The translations under genes and the position numbers were made by a program. The notes under the pieces were generated by a model. The model saw nothing but the letters and a program-made list of their open reading frames with translations, searched no databases and was not told the DNA's origin. This document shows positions 32,575 to 41,765 of a stretch of DNA of 64,000 nucleotides, in pieces. This DNA comes from an uncultured Prevotella sp. (lineage in GTDB: Bacteria > Bacteroidota > Bacteroidia > Bacteroidales > Bacteroidaceae), in the NCBI GenBank assembly GCA_934254985.1, contig CAKQMS010000002.1, forward strand, positions 1-64,000, written 5' to 3'. Each line of letters opens with the position of its first letter. Position 1 is the first letter of the stretch.

Positions 32575-34509
32575 ATGAAAAAGACAATACCAGTTATAGG
32601 CATGGCATGCTCGGTTTGTGCAGCCAACGTAGAACGTAAACTCAATTCTTTAGATGGTATCAACTCTGCCACGGTTTCGCTTGCAGGCCGCACGGCATTG
32701 GTAGACTTTAATCCCGAGCAAATAACGCTCGAAGATATGAAACGCGAAATTAGCAATGCAGGCTACGACCTTGTGATAGAAGAAGACCGTAGTGCTGAGG
32801 AGATAAATCGTAGAGAGTTTACACTATTGAAACGAAAAACCATTGGCTCGTGGATATTCACCCTTTTGGTGATGGCATTCAGCATGGGATGGATATCGAT
32901 GGGTGCAGAATCGGAGTTGGCTACACGCAACATAAACAACCAAATGGCTCTGATTATTGCATTGGTGAACATGATGTGGTGTGGTAAAGACTTCTATATC
33001 TCAGCATGGAAGCAGCTAAAACATGCCACAGCAAACATGGACTCGCTGGTGGCACTAAGCACGATAATTGCCTTCTTGCTAAGTTCTTTCAACACTTTTT
33101 GGGGTGATGATGTTTGGGGAGCAAGAGGCATAGAATGGCATACTTATTTCGATGCCTCGGTGATGATTACAACCTTTGTGCTTACCGGAAGATGCTTGGA
33201 GGAGAAAGCTAAAGACAGCACAGCAAGTAGCATACGCCACTTGATGGGATTGCAGCCAAAGACTGCCCGACTTATAGATGGCGACAAGATAGAAGAGGTG
33301 CCATTGTCAACAATAGGTCGAGGCGATGTGATTGAGGTTAGAGCTGGCGAAAAGATTCCTGTAGATGGCATTGTGACAGAAGCTGAGAGCTTTATGACTG
33401 CCGATGCTGCATATATCGACGAGGCTATGATTACGGGCGAGCCTACACCTGTGGCTAAACGCAAGGGCGACTCGGTGATGGCTGGCACCATACCAAGTCA
33501 AGGCAAACTACGCATGCGAGCTATGCAGATAGGCGAAAAGACTGCTTTGGCTCAGATAATTAGAATGGTACAAGAGGCTCAAGGAAGCAAGGCGCCTGTG
33601 CAACGCATAGTAGACAAGGCAGCATTGGTGTTTGTGCCTGTGGTGGCAGCAATAGCGTTAGTAACCTTCATTGTTTGGTGGGCTATCGGTGGCAATGCCG
33701 CCCTACCCCAAGCCATTCTTTCTGCAGTAGCTGTGCTGGTGATAGCTTGTCCGTGTGCTATGGGATTGGCTACTCCTACTGCCTTGATGGTGGGCATGGG
33801 AAAGGCTGCCGAGAAACAGATTCTGATAAAGGATGCTGCGGCATTGGAACGATTGAGAAAAGTCGACGCTTTGGTTATTGACAAGACCGGAACGCTCACC
33901 ATTCCAAACCAGAATGTAGACTTCACAAAGGCAGATGATATAGATCTTGAAACTCGCGAAACACTAAAGACTAATGCTGCTGAGGCAATGAGCATTCTGC
34001 AGAAAGAAGGTATAGAGGTGTGGATGATGAGTGGCGACAAAGAGGAAGCTGCAAGCTATTGGGCTCAGAAGGCTGGCATACAGCACTATCAGAGCAAGGT
34101 GAAGCCTGACGACAAACAGGCTTTGGTGAAGAAACTACAGGAAGAAGGTAAGAGAGTGATGATGGTTGGCGACGGCATCAACGACACTCAGGCTTTGGCT
34201 CTTGCTGATGTGAGCATGGCTATAGGCAAGGGTACTGATGTGGCTATGGATGTGGCACAAGTCACGCTAATGGGCGACGACCTCATGGCTATTCCTGAAG
34301 CCGTAAAGCTGAGCCGCAAGACGGTAAGCATGATATGGCAAAACCTATTCTGGGCTTTTGTCTACAACATAGTGTGCATTCCGCTTGCAGCTGGTGCTTT
34401 ACACATCTTTGGTATCGACTTCCAGATTACTCCTATGTGGGCAAGTGGACTTATGGCATGCTCAAGCCTTAGCGTAGTGCTAAACTCGCTAAGGCTGAAG
34501 CTGGGATAG
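32575..34509 (+). CDS. copA: P1B-type (copper) ATPase lacking the N-domain
   Basis: 644-aa heavy-metal P-type ATPase. It has an HMA domain with GMACSVC (Cys12, Cys15), transmembrane helices, the actuator motif MITGEPTPV, and the membrane metal site CPC (392-394) typical of Cu+ pumps. The phosphorylation site is DKTGTLT (Asp436), followed by MSGD (485-488) and VGDGINDTQALALADVSMAIG (Gly-Asp-Gly at 532-534). Only 52 residues separate Asp436 from the GD motif, where about 180-190 are usual. The nucleotide-binding domain with its SEHP motif is absent, without a break in the frame. The rest is intact, so this is either a functional variant or an inactive pump. Confidence 0.88.
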   Translation: MKKTIPVIGMACSVCAANVERKLNSLDGINSATVSLAGRTALVDFNPEQITLEDMKREISNAGYDLVIEEDRSAEEINRREFTLLKRKTIGSWIFTLLVMAFSMGWISMGAESELATRNINNQMALIIALVNMMWCGKDFYISAWKQLKHATANMDSLVALSTIIAFLLSSFNTFWGDDVWGARGIEWHTYFDASVMITTFVLTGRCLEEKAKDSTASSIRHLMGLQPKTARLIDGDKIEEVPLSTIGRGDVIEVRAGEKIPVDGIVTEAESFMTADAAYIDEAMITGEPTPVAKRKGDSVMAGTIPSQGKLRMRAMQIGEKTALAQIIRMVQEAQGSKAPVQRIVDKAALVFVPVVAAIALVTFIVWWAIGGNAALPQAILSAVAVLVIACPCAMGLATPTALMVGMGKAAEKQILIKDAAALERLRKVDALVIDKTGTLTIPNQNVDFTKADDIDLETRETLKTNAAEAMSILQKEGIEVWMMSGDKEEAASYWAQKAGIQHYQSKVKPDDKQALVKKLQEEGKRVMMVGDGINDTQALALADVSMAIGKGTDVAMDVAQVTLMGDDLMAIPEAVKLSRKTVSMIWQNLFWAFVYNIVCIPLAAGALHIFGIDFQITPMWASGLMACSSLSVVLNSLRLKLG

Positions 34510-34520
34510 AAAAGTTAGCA

Positions 34521-34554
34521 AAGAGGGGAATACAATTGTCCATTCCCCTCTTTT
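34521..34554 (+). terminator. Terminator of the P1B ATPase gene
   Basis: AAGAGGGGAAT pairs with ATTCCCCTCTT across a 10-nt loop and is followed by TTCTTTCT. Confidence 0.8.
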
Positions 34555-34711
34555 CTTTCTACTAGCTTTTTATTAACCTATCTTTTAACCATAATCCTAT
34601 ACGAAATTGAACTAATACAAAAAAACTGCGAAATTTTGATTAACAACTATATTTTTTGCTATTCAAATAAATTATCATACTTATAATCAACCTACTTTAA
34701 ATGCTTTTTAC

Positions 34712-34719
34712 TATTTTTG
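34712..34719 (+). promoter_or_regulatory. -7 box of the xylanase gene
   Basis: TATTTTTG, 38-45 bp upstream of the start. Confidence 0.45.
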
Positions 34720-34756
34720 TACTCACCTAATAACAAAATAAAACTACATCTAAAAC

Positions 34757-37700
34757 ATGAACATTAAACAAAAGACATGGCATGCTGCATGTATGACAGT
34801 ATGCCTTTCATTAGCACCAGCACTTGCTAATGGACAAACGTTTGATTTCGAAGATTGCGAAATCGGACAAAAATTCACTATGTGGAATGTAGACCAAGGA
34901 AACATTACCGACGAAGCTAAGGCGGTAGCTGAAGTGGTTGCCGACCCTACAAATCCTAACAACAAGGTGTTGCACATCACCGTTAAGACTTGGGGAACAT
35001 TCGTTACCCTCACACTTCCACCTGAATTAGCAGGTCATCTGCTTACCGACAGTAAATCTACACTCAGCTTTGACCTATATCGCCCTACTACAGATGCAGA
35101 CGACTGGAAACAGTTTCATGCTTATCTCGGCAACGACAAATTATATCAAGACGAAAGCTATCCTTACCAAGGCGATAAAGGACAATGGGTGGCGAAACAA
35201 TATCCTCTTAGTAAGGTAACAACAGCTACCGACGACGAAAGAAATCTACATATCGGTATCCATCACAACAATTCAGAATATTATATTGACAATGTGCGAT
35301 TAAAAGGACAACACGATGACTATTTTGTGGCTTCAAACAGCAACAACCTCATCGATATATGCAAGAAAAACACATCGTCAGACTATACGGTATGGAATAC
35401 ACCTACACTAATTCCGGAAAATGAAACATTGGATATACGAACAGCTCGCTATAGTTATCTGAATAGTAAGATGGAAGGAGCTGGCATAATAAATCTATAT
35501 GCTGGTGGCGAACGCACATATCTTGGTAGCAATGAGAAAAACAACAAAAACTATCATCCAGACTGGTCGCTATTCAATGGCACCTTGAATATTTTCCCAT
35601 ACAAAGATGTAGAAGCCAATGCAGGCTTTTATGGATTAGTATGGATGTCGGGCAAGACTTTCGCACCAGATAATGCTGCACAAAATGCTGCTGACGGCAA
35701 TATAAACCCTTGTTTTGCAAATACTAAAGTTGTGCTACACGATGGCGCAACCATAGCTTGCGAAAGTGGTAAGCGCGGACTACGCATAGCTCATCTCGAC
35801 ACAGAAGAAGGCTCTACTATTTATGGATATCTGAAAGAAAAGGTTAACAACGACGCTTACTACATGGTTGGTAGCGACAATAGCGACGGAACTCTCGCTG
35901 GCAGAATAATACCTATGGGAGGCTCAAACCTAAATATAAAGGTAGGACTTGTGAAAGAGGGTAAGGGTACTTATCGCATCACAGGCAACCAAAACTTGAT
36001 AACAGGCGGCATCCGCATCATTGATGGTGCTGTAATGGCAAATAATGATGCACAAAAAGCTGAGACCGGAAAACTATCTGGAGCTATAGGTCAGCAGACT
36101 TCAGCACAAACACCAGGTGTATACGTAATGAGCAAAGGCTTGTTGGGAGGCGTAGGCAGTATTGGCTCTACAGTAGACCTATACGGAACTCTCGCTCCTG
36201 GCGATGGTGGCATAGGCACTCTAATGCTTAAGAACTACGCAACTACAGAGAAGCCTAATTTGGTATTACATCCAAAATCGAAGATACGAATGGAGGTCAC
36301 AGATGGCGAACACTATGACCAGCTTGTTGTTGATGGCAACATATCTATAAGCAACAAGATGGAGGACTTCAGCGAATCTACCGAAAAGCCACGTATATAT
36401 ATCACACTAACAAGCAACCCTACTCTTGCTGTTGGCGATGAACTAAAACTCATAACTTGCAATTCTAAGGATGAAGCATTAGACTTCGATGTAAGATACC
36501 CAAAACAATATACATGGAAGACTGACATTAAAGAAATTGATGGTAAATTTGCTCTTGTGGCATGTGTCACCTCTTTAGAATATGGTGGACAGGGTGAATG
36601 GAAAGAAGATAGCGACGAAGAAACAAAGACCGACACTACGACTATAGATATTGAAAACGAAAAGGCGTATAGCGATCCACTACGAACATATGCCGAACAG
36701 CAAGGAAAATATATTGGTACTTGTGTATCTCTATATGATAACAAGATAAATATAGACGACGAAAATGACAGCAAGACTCGCCAACTGATAGACCAGTTCA
36801 ATATGGTGGTATGCGAAAACGAAATGAAGTTTGATGCCACAGAACCTAACCAAGGCGAATTCAACTATTATAATGGCGACCGCCTTGTGGCATTTGCTCA
36901 AAAGCATAACATGCGTGTAAGAGGGCATGCCTTGGTATGGCACTCTCAGGTGGCAAAATGGTTGAGCAAAGATGGCAAGAAGAACGATAAGAACTTCACA
37001 CAGCAACAACTGCTCGACATTATGAAAAACCATATCGATAATGTGGCAGGTCACTATAAAGGAAAGGTGGCAGAATGGGATGTTTGTAATGAGGTGTTGG
37101 ACGACGACCAATCAATCGTTCGTACCGACCCTAACGGCTTCAAACTTCGTACTGCTTCTATCTGGAACTTCGCTGGCGAAGACTATATAGAAAAGGCTTT
37201 CCGCTGGGCTCGTGAGGCTGCACCTGATGCACAGCTTATACTCAACGACTATGGCGTAGAATTCCAAGGTCAGGCAAAGGCTGAAGCTTTCTACAACTTG
37301 GCTAAGTATCTGAAGGAGAAAGGTGTGCCTATTGATGGTGTAGGATTGCAATGCCACCTTGATGTTGGCAACGTGGACATAGATAAGCTCAAAGCTACTA
37401 TCGACCGCTTCAAAGCCATCGGATTACGTTGCGTAATCACAGAGCTCGACCTTGGTATGGACGACAACGAGGCTAACCGCATGCAACAAGCTAAGGACTA
37501 TTATAATATTGCTCGCATAGCTATGGAGGCTGACAACTGCAATGAGCTAATGGTATGGGGATTGACAGATGCTATGACATGGCGTGGTGGTCGCAACCCA
37601 TTACTCTACGACTCTAACCTCACGCCAAAGCCTGCCTACTATGGTCTGCACCAAGGATTGCGTGAAACTTCGTCGGCACCAACGGCTATATCACCACTAC

Positions 37701-37855
37701 CCTATGGTAAACCTTCAGCAACACATGTTGTAGCTGAAACTTACTACAATCTACAAGGGCAACGCATCACATCATCTGCTGCAGATAGTATATATATAAC
37801 AAGTCAGCTAATGAGCGATGGGAGTGTGAGAAACAAAAAGGTCATTAACCGATAA
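34757..37855 (+). CDS. GH10 endo-beta-1,4-xylanase, multidomain
   Basis: 1032-aa secreted enzyme. The signal peptide (1-27) is followed by a jelly-roll-like carbohydrate-binding region (about 28-195). A long beta-helical section (about 215-560) contains autotransporter-style strand-turn units (GKGTYRITGNQNLITGGIRIIDGAVMAN; YGTLAPGDGGIGTLMLKNYA). The catalytic GH10 domain spans about 650-985, with the acid/base in WDVCNEVLDD (Glu779) and nucleophile in VITELDLG (Glu896). The tail TYYNLQGQRI...KKVINR resembles a C-terminal sorting/anchoring signal of Prevotella secreted proteins. It cleaves internal xylan bonds. It stands alone, without SusCD genes nearby. Confidence 0.92.
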   Translation: MNIKQKTWHAACMTVCLSLAPALANGQTFDFEDCEIGQKFTMWNVDQGNITDEAKAVAEVVADPTNPNNKVLHITVKTWGTFVTLTLPPELAGHLLTDSKSTLSFDLYRPTTDADDWKQFHAYLGNDKLYQDESYPYQGDKGQWVAKQYPLSKVTTATDDERNLHIGIHHNNSEYYIDNVRLKGQHDDYFVASNSNNLIDICKKNTSSDYTVWNTPTLIPENETLDIRTARYSYLNSKMEGAGIINLYAGGERTYLGSNEKNNKNYHPDWSLFNGTLNIFPYKDVEANAGFYGLVWMSGKTFAPDNAAQNAADGNINPCFANTKVVLHDGATIACESGKRGLRIAHLDTEEGSTIYGYLKEKVNNDAYYMVGSDNSDGTLAGRIIPMGGSNLNIKVGLVKEGKGTYRITGNQNLITGGIRIIDGAVMANNDAQKAETGKLSGAIGQQTSAQTPGVYVMSKGLLGGVGSIGSTVDLYGTLAPGDGGIGTLMLKNYATTEKPNLVLHPKSKIRMEVTDGEHYDQLVVDGNISISNKMEDFSESTEKPRIYITLTSNPTLAVGDELKLITCNSKDEALDFDVRYPKQYTWKTDIKEIDGKFALVACVTSLEYGGQGEWKEDSDEETKTDTTTIDIENEKAYSDPLRTYAEQQGKYIGTCVSLYDNKINIDDENDSKTRQLIDQFNMVVCENEMKFDATEPNQGEFNYYNGDRLVAFAQKHNMRVRGHALVWHSQVAKWLSKDGKKNDKNFTQQQLLDIMKNHIDNVAGHYKGKVAEWDVCNEVLDDDQSIVRTDPNGFKLRTASIWNFAGEDYIEKAFRWAREAAPDAQLILNDYGVEFQGQAKAEAFYNLAKYLKEKGVPIDGVGLQCHLDVGNVDIDKLKATIDRFKAIGLRCVITELDLGMDDNEANRMQQAKDYYNIARIAMEADNCNELMVWGLTDAMTWRGGRNPLLYDSNLTPKPAYYGLHQGLRETSSAPTAISPLPYGKPSATHVVAETYYNLQGQRITSSAADSIYITSQLMSDGSVRNKKVINR

Positions 37856-37892
37856 TGGCATAATGATATTATCCTAACTTAAAGGGAATTTC

Positions 37893-37943
37893 AAGAGGAA
37901 GTATTATCATCGGCTATAACCGATGATAATACTTCCTCTTTCT
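37893..37943 (+). terminator. Strong terminator of the xylanase gene
   Basis: Perfect 21-bp arms (37893-37913 and 37920-37940) around a 6-nt loop, followed by TTTCT. Unusually long stem; works in either direction. Confidence 0.85.
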
Positions 37944-37987
37944 ATTGTCTACATACGCAACCACACGAAGGTTATATCTACAACGAA

Positions 37988-38139
37988 GCCTATTTGTATC
38001 GATAATTCAGCTTACTTTCCCCAACAACGAAGCCTATTTACTCCAATTTATGCTTTCTTTCAAATTTTGCTATGCTTTCTATCAAAGATACTTTTGCTTA
38101 CTTTCAAAAACAGCTTTGCTTACTGGCAAATATTTTTAA
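37988..38139 (+). repeat. 22-bp repeat array, seven units
   Basis: Units with the core GCYTAYTT or GCTTWCTDTCAAA begin at 37988, 38010, 38032, 38052, 38074, 38096 and 38118. All steps are 22 bp except one of 20. The last four are best conserved, e.g. TATGCTTTCTATCAAAGATA. It is the same family as 18409-18472 on the other strand. It has no spacers and no coding function; it lies between the xylanase terminator and tmRNA. The remainder of the gap, to 38384, shows nothing recognisable. Confidence 0.75.
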
Positions 38140-38384
38140 ATTTAATAATGGCTATCAATACACCAACCACCTTACTTGTAATTTAACAATATACTATACA
38201 ATTAGTTAACTATCCGCAACAAGCTACAACCACAACAGCAAAAGCAAATAAAATAATGACAAATTCCACGTTTTTACATTACAAATAGGCTTATCATGAA
38301 GTTGTGATGCAAAATATTCTTTTTCTGCATTCCGCTTTCAACCTTTTGTAAATAGAATTCAGATATTAATATAAGAAAACAATT

Positions 38385-38422
38385 AAAGGATGCACGCTTC
38401 AAAATGAAGTAAACATCCTTTA
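38385..38422 (-). terminator. Terminator of tmRNA
   Basis: AAAGGATG (38385-38392) pairs with CATCCTTT (38414-38421), with inner CTTCA/TGAAG pairing. On the minus strand it follows the tmRNA 3' end directly. Confidence 0.75.
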
Positions 38423-38430
38423 ATCACTAG

Positions 38431-38828
38431 TGGAGCTGGTGGGATTCGAACCCACGTCCGCACAAGGAAACCATACGCTTTCTACACGCTTATTCCAGCC
38501 TTTGGTTTTCGAGGCATGGCAAGACCTGGACCACCAACCATACCCTTATCTCCTAAATTTCACTCATGCATCGGAGCCTACACAAGCTATTTCCGATTGT
38601 CCTGCACCGCTTGACCCTCAGATTCGGAACAACATCCTTGGAGCGATGTCTCGTTCCATCACCTAGTGACGGAATAAAGCCAGTAATCTACTGTACTTCG
38701 ATTAGGCAGCGAGAGCGTAATTGTTTTCGCCAATTAAATTTTATGTCCACTATGATTATGGAGATAGCCGACGAGTCTCCGCGTGCTTACGTACCATTTC
38801 ATCTCGCCGTCAAATCCATGTCAACCCC
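38431..38828 (-). ncRNA. ssrA: tmRNA
   Basis: 398-nt transfer-messenger RNA. The 5' end GGGGTTG pairs with CAGCTCC at the 3' end to form the acceptor stem. The T-arm GGGTTCGAATCCC is present. The tag frame, on the minus strand at 38731-38702, encodes GENNYALAA then TAA. The 3' CCA is not encoded and must be added. Pseudoknot-like segments follow the tag. It frees stalled ribosomes and marks the partial protein for proteolysis. The promoter box TATCTTTG lies at 38852-38859, so a leader of about 15 nt is removed in processing. Confidence 0.97.
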
Positions 38829-38850
38829 AAGATTACGTAGATACGTGGAT

Positions 38851-38859
38851 GCAAAGATA
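38851..38859 (-). promoter_or_regulatory. -7 box of tmRNA
   Basis: TATCTTTGC on the minus strand, 23-31 bp upstream of the mature 5' end. Confidence 0.65.
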
Positions 38860-39043
38860 TTCATTTCGCCATAAATAGCCAAATTTTTTAGAGTATATTT
38901 AATTCTTCTTTGCTTTTTTCTTACTTTGCAATCGGCATAACCACCTATAACCACATCATTATCAAGCAGTCTATTTGTATAATAAATGAAGAGGCTACTT
39001 CTTATTTATGCGCAAGCAAACACTTTTTTCAATAAAAAATGCG

Positions 39044-39051
39044 TAACTTTG
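39044..39051 (+). promoter_or_regulatory. -7 box of the exopolysaccharide operon
   Basis: TAACTTTG, 64-71 bp upstream of the chosen start of the first gene. It lies inside a longer open frame that begins at 38986, which argues against that earlier start. Confidence 0.6.
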
Positions 39052-39114
39052 CAACATTTTAAGGAAAAACGAGTTTATACTAATATAATATTAAGGTATA
39101 TATCTAAAACAAAG

Positions 39115-41718
39115 ATGAAAAAGTCGATAATAATATCAGCATTGTTTGCACTATTCTCGCTATCTACATTCGCCCAGTCAACGATGACCGACGACCAGGT
39201 GATGCAGTTTGTTGTTAAAGAACATGAGGCAGGTTCGTCACAATCGCAGATTGTTACCAAGCTCATGCAAAGTGGTGTAGACATACAGCAGATACGCCGA
39301 GTGAAAAACAAATACGAGCGCGAAATGAAACAAGATGGTCTTGGCGTATCGGCACAGAATGCAGGACAAAGCAACAGCCGATTGAGAAAAAACAACGGCA
39401 AGACTAAAGACGACATCAATAATAAGACCAAAACTCCTATCACAGATAAGGCTACTGCAACCACTAATCGTGTGCAGAGCCTACCTAAATGGCAGAAGGA
39501 ATACGACGAAACAAGCGATGAGTTCACAGCTATGCAGGGTGAACTCAACGGAATATTGCCTGTAGATTCCGCAGAATGGATAAACCAACTGTTGCAGGAG
39601 AAAGAAAAGGCAAGAAAGAAAGTGTTTGGTCGCGACATCTTCAACAACAACGAACTGTCGTTTGAGCCAAATATGAATATCGCTACACCTCAGAACTATC
39701 GTCTCGGCCCTGGCGACGCAGTATTTGTAGATATATATGGAGCTTCACAAAAATCTGTTGAAGCAACAGTTACTCCTGATGGCGACATCAACATCGAAGG
39801 CTTCGGTCCTGTACAGGTGAGCGGACTCACCGTGGCTCAAGCTAACGCAAAGCTTCGCTCTACTTTGGGTACACGCTATAGCAGCAGCAAAATAAAGCTC
39901 AGCGTGGGTCAGACAAAAACTATCATGGTAAACGTGATGGGCGAGGTAACAGTACCTGGCACATATACCCTCTCAGCCTTTGCAACAGTATTCCATGCCC
40001 TATACATGGCTGGCGGAACCAACGACCTTGGTACTCTGCGTAATATTAAGGTATATAGAAATAACAAGCTCGTTTCTGTAGTCGACATCTACGACTATAT
40101 CCTCAATGGTAAGTTGACTGGCAACGTACGTTTGGCAGACAACGATGTTATCGTGGTTGGACCTTACGACTGCTTGGTAAACATCACCGGTAAGGTGAAG
40201 CGACCAATGTTCTATGAAATGAAGCGCAACGAGAGTATGAGCTCGCTGCTGAAATATTCAGGTGGTTTTACTGGCGATGCCTATACCAAATCGGTTAGAG
40301 TGTTAAGAAAGACTGGCAAGGAATACTCAGTATTCAATGTCAACGAGTTTGACATGTCGTCATTCCGTATTGCCGATGGCGACTCTGTAAGCGTTGACTC
40401 TATATTGCCACGATATGAGAATACTGTAGAAATAAAAGGTGCAGTATTCCGCCCTGGCATGTATCAGCTTGGCGAACATATCAATAGCGTACGCACACTC
40501 ATTGAGCAGGCTGACGGTATGACCGAGCAGGCTTTCACCAACCGTGGTGTTATGCATAGAATGAAAGCCGACCGCACACTCGAAGTATTGAGCGTAGACC
40601 TTGGAGGCATTATGAGTGGCAAGGTTGCCGACATTCCTTTGAGAGAAAACGACGTATTGTTTGTACCAACACGTCAGGATGCTATGGTAGAGCGTACCAT
40701 CACCATCCATGGAGAGGTGCAATATCCTGGTATCTACAAATATGCAGACAATGAGACCATCGAAGACTTCATTCTTCAGGCTGGTGGACTCACAGAATCT
40801 GCTTCTACTACAAAGGTCGACGTAGCACGACGTGTCAACGACCCTAAGGCTACAGTCAACGACTCTGTGATTGCCAAGACATACAGCTTTGCATTGAAAG
40901 ATGGCTTCGTTGTTGATGGAGAGCCGGGCTTTGTGCTTATGCCTTATGACGAGGTATATGTAAGAAAGAGCCCAGGATATAGCACACAACAGAATGTAAG
41001 TGCCGAAGGCGAAGTGATGTTTGCAGGTACATACACCCTTAGCCGTCGCAACGCTCGACTCAGCGACCTATTCAGAAGAGCAGGAGGAAGCACCGACCTC
41101 GCTTATATCAAGGGAGCACGATTAATGCGTAAAGCCAATGAGGCAGAGAAGGCTCGTATGGAGGCTGTATTGAAGATGCAGCAGGAACAGCAACAGAAGA
41201 ACCTCTTGCAACTTGCTGCCAGCAGCAATAATGCATCAGCCATCACCCAGACAGCTAAAGATGCGACGAAGGAAGACCTAAAGAAATTCTCTGTACCAAA
41301 TGAATATCCTGTTGGTATCGACCTTGCTGAAGCATTAAAGAACCCTGGTTCTGATGCCGACATGATACTCCGTGATGGTGACCGCCTCATCGTGCCTCAA
41401 TATAATGGTACTGTTAAGATTAATGGTGCTGTGATGTATGCCAACACCGTGGCTTACGAAAAGGGCAAGCGCATATCAAGCTATATCGACGAAGCTGGTG
41501 GCTTTGCAGCCGACGCCAACAAGAGCCGTGCTTATATCATATATATGAATGGTAAGGTGGCTAAGGTTGGTCATGGTGCCAAGGTTCAGCCAGGTTGCGA
41601 GATTGTAGTACCAGCCAAGATGAAGCGTAAGCTGAGTGTTGCCGAAACAATGAGCTTGGGTAGCAGCATGTCAAGTATTGCAGCCATGATTGCTACAATT
41701 GCCAACTTGAGCAAGTAG
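39115..41718 (+). CDS. Polysaccharide export protein with multiple SLBB domains
   Basis: 867-aa exopolysaccharide export protein, first gene of the capsule/EPS operon. It has a signal peptide (MKKSIIISALFALFSLSTFAQ). A coiled, charged region follows (to about 165), then the Poly_export domain (NYRLGPGDAVFVDIYGASQKSVEATVTPDGDINIEGFGPVQVSG, about 198-290). A series of SLBB domains comes next (VMGEVTVPGTYTLS; ITGKVKRPMFYEMK; IKGAVFRPGMYQLG; IHGEVQYPGIYKYA; AEGEVMFAGTYTLS; INGAVMYANTVAYE). It is much longer than Wza (about 380 aa). The start at 39115 is chosen over 38986 because the promoter lies between them and the signal peptide begins here. Its last 36 bp recur behind the inserted ATPase. Confidence 0.88.
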   Translation: MKKSIIISALFALFSLSTFAQSTMTDDQVMQFVVKEHEAGSSQSQIVTKLMQSGVDIQQIRRVKNKYEREMKQDGLGVSAQNAGQSNSRLRKNNGKTKDDINNKTKTPITDKATATTNRVQSLPKWQKEYDETSDEFTAMQGELNGILPVDSAEWINQLLQEKEKARKKVFGRDIFNNNELSFEPNMNIATPQNYRLGPGDAVFVDIYGASQKSVEATVTPDGDINIEGFGPVQVSGLTVAQANAKLRSTLGTRYSSSKIKLSVGQTKTIMVNVMGEVTVPGTYTLSAFATVFHALYMAGGTNDLGTLRNIKVYRNNKLVSVVDIYDYILNGKLTGNVRLADNDVIVVGPYDCLVNITGKVKRPMFYEMKRNESMSSLLKYSGGFTGDAYTKSVRVLRKTGKEYSVFNVNEFDMSSFRIADGDSVSVDSILPRYENTVEIKGAVFRPGMYQLGEHINSVRTLIEQADGMTEQAFTNRGVMHRMKADRTLEVLSVDLGGIMSGKVADIPLRENDVLFVPTRQDAMVERTITIHGEVQYPGIYKYADNETIEDFILQAGGLTESASTTKVDVARRVNDPKATVNDSVIAKTYSFALKDGFVVDGEPGFVLMPYDEVYVRKSPGYSTQQNVSAEGEVMFAGTYTLSRRNARLSDLFRRAGGSTDLAYIKGARLMRKANEAEKARMEAVLKMQQEQQQKNLLQLAASSNNASAITQTAKDATKEDLKKFSVPNEYPVGIDLAEALKNPGSDADMILRDGDRLIVPQYNGTVKINGAVMYANTVAYEKGKRISSYIDEAGGFAADANKSRAYIIYMNGKVAKVGHGAKVQPGCEIVVPAKMKRKLSVAETMSLGSSMSSIAAMIATIANLSK

Positions 41719-41765
41719 GCTTATTCTGAGAATGCAAAAAAATCCCCCAACAAAATTACAACACC

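Noticed and set aside
37988..38139. CRISPR array
   Set aside because: The 22-bp units follow one another without unique spacers, and no cas genes are present.
38430..38874. Two plus-strand open frames of 78 and 102 codons
   Set aside because: Both lie opposite the tmRNA and are shadows of it.
38986..39114. Longer N-terminus of the polysaccharide export protein
   Set aside because: The promoter box at 39044 lies inside it and the signal peptide begins at 39115.
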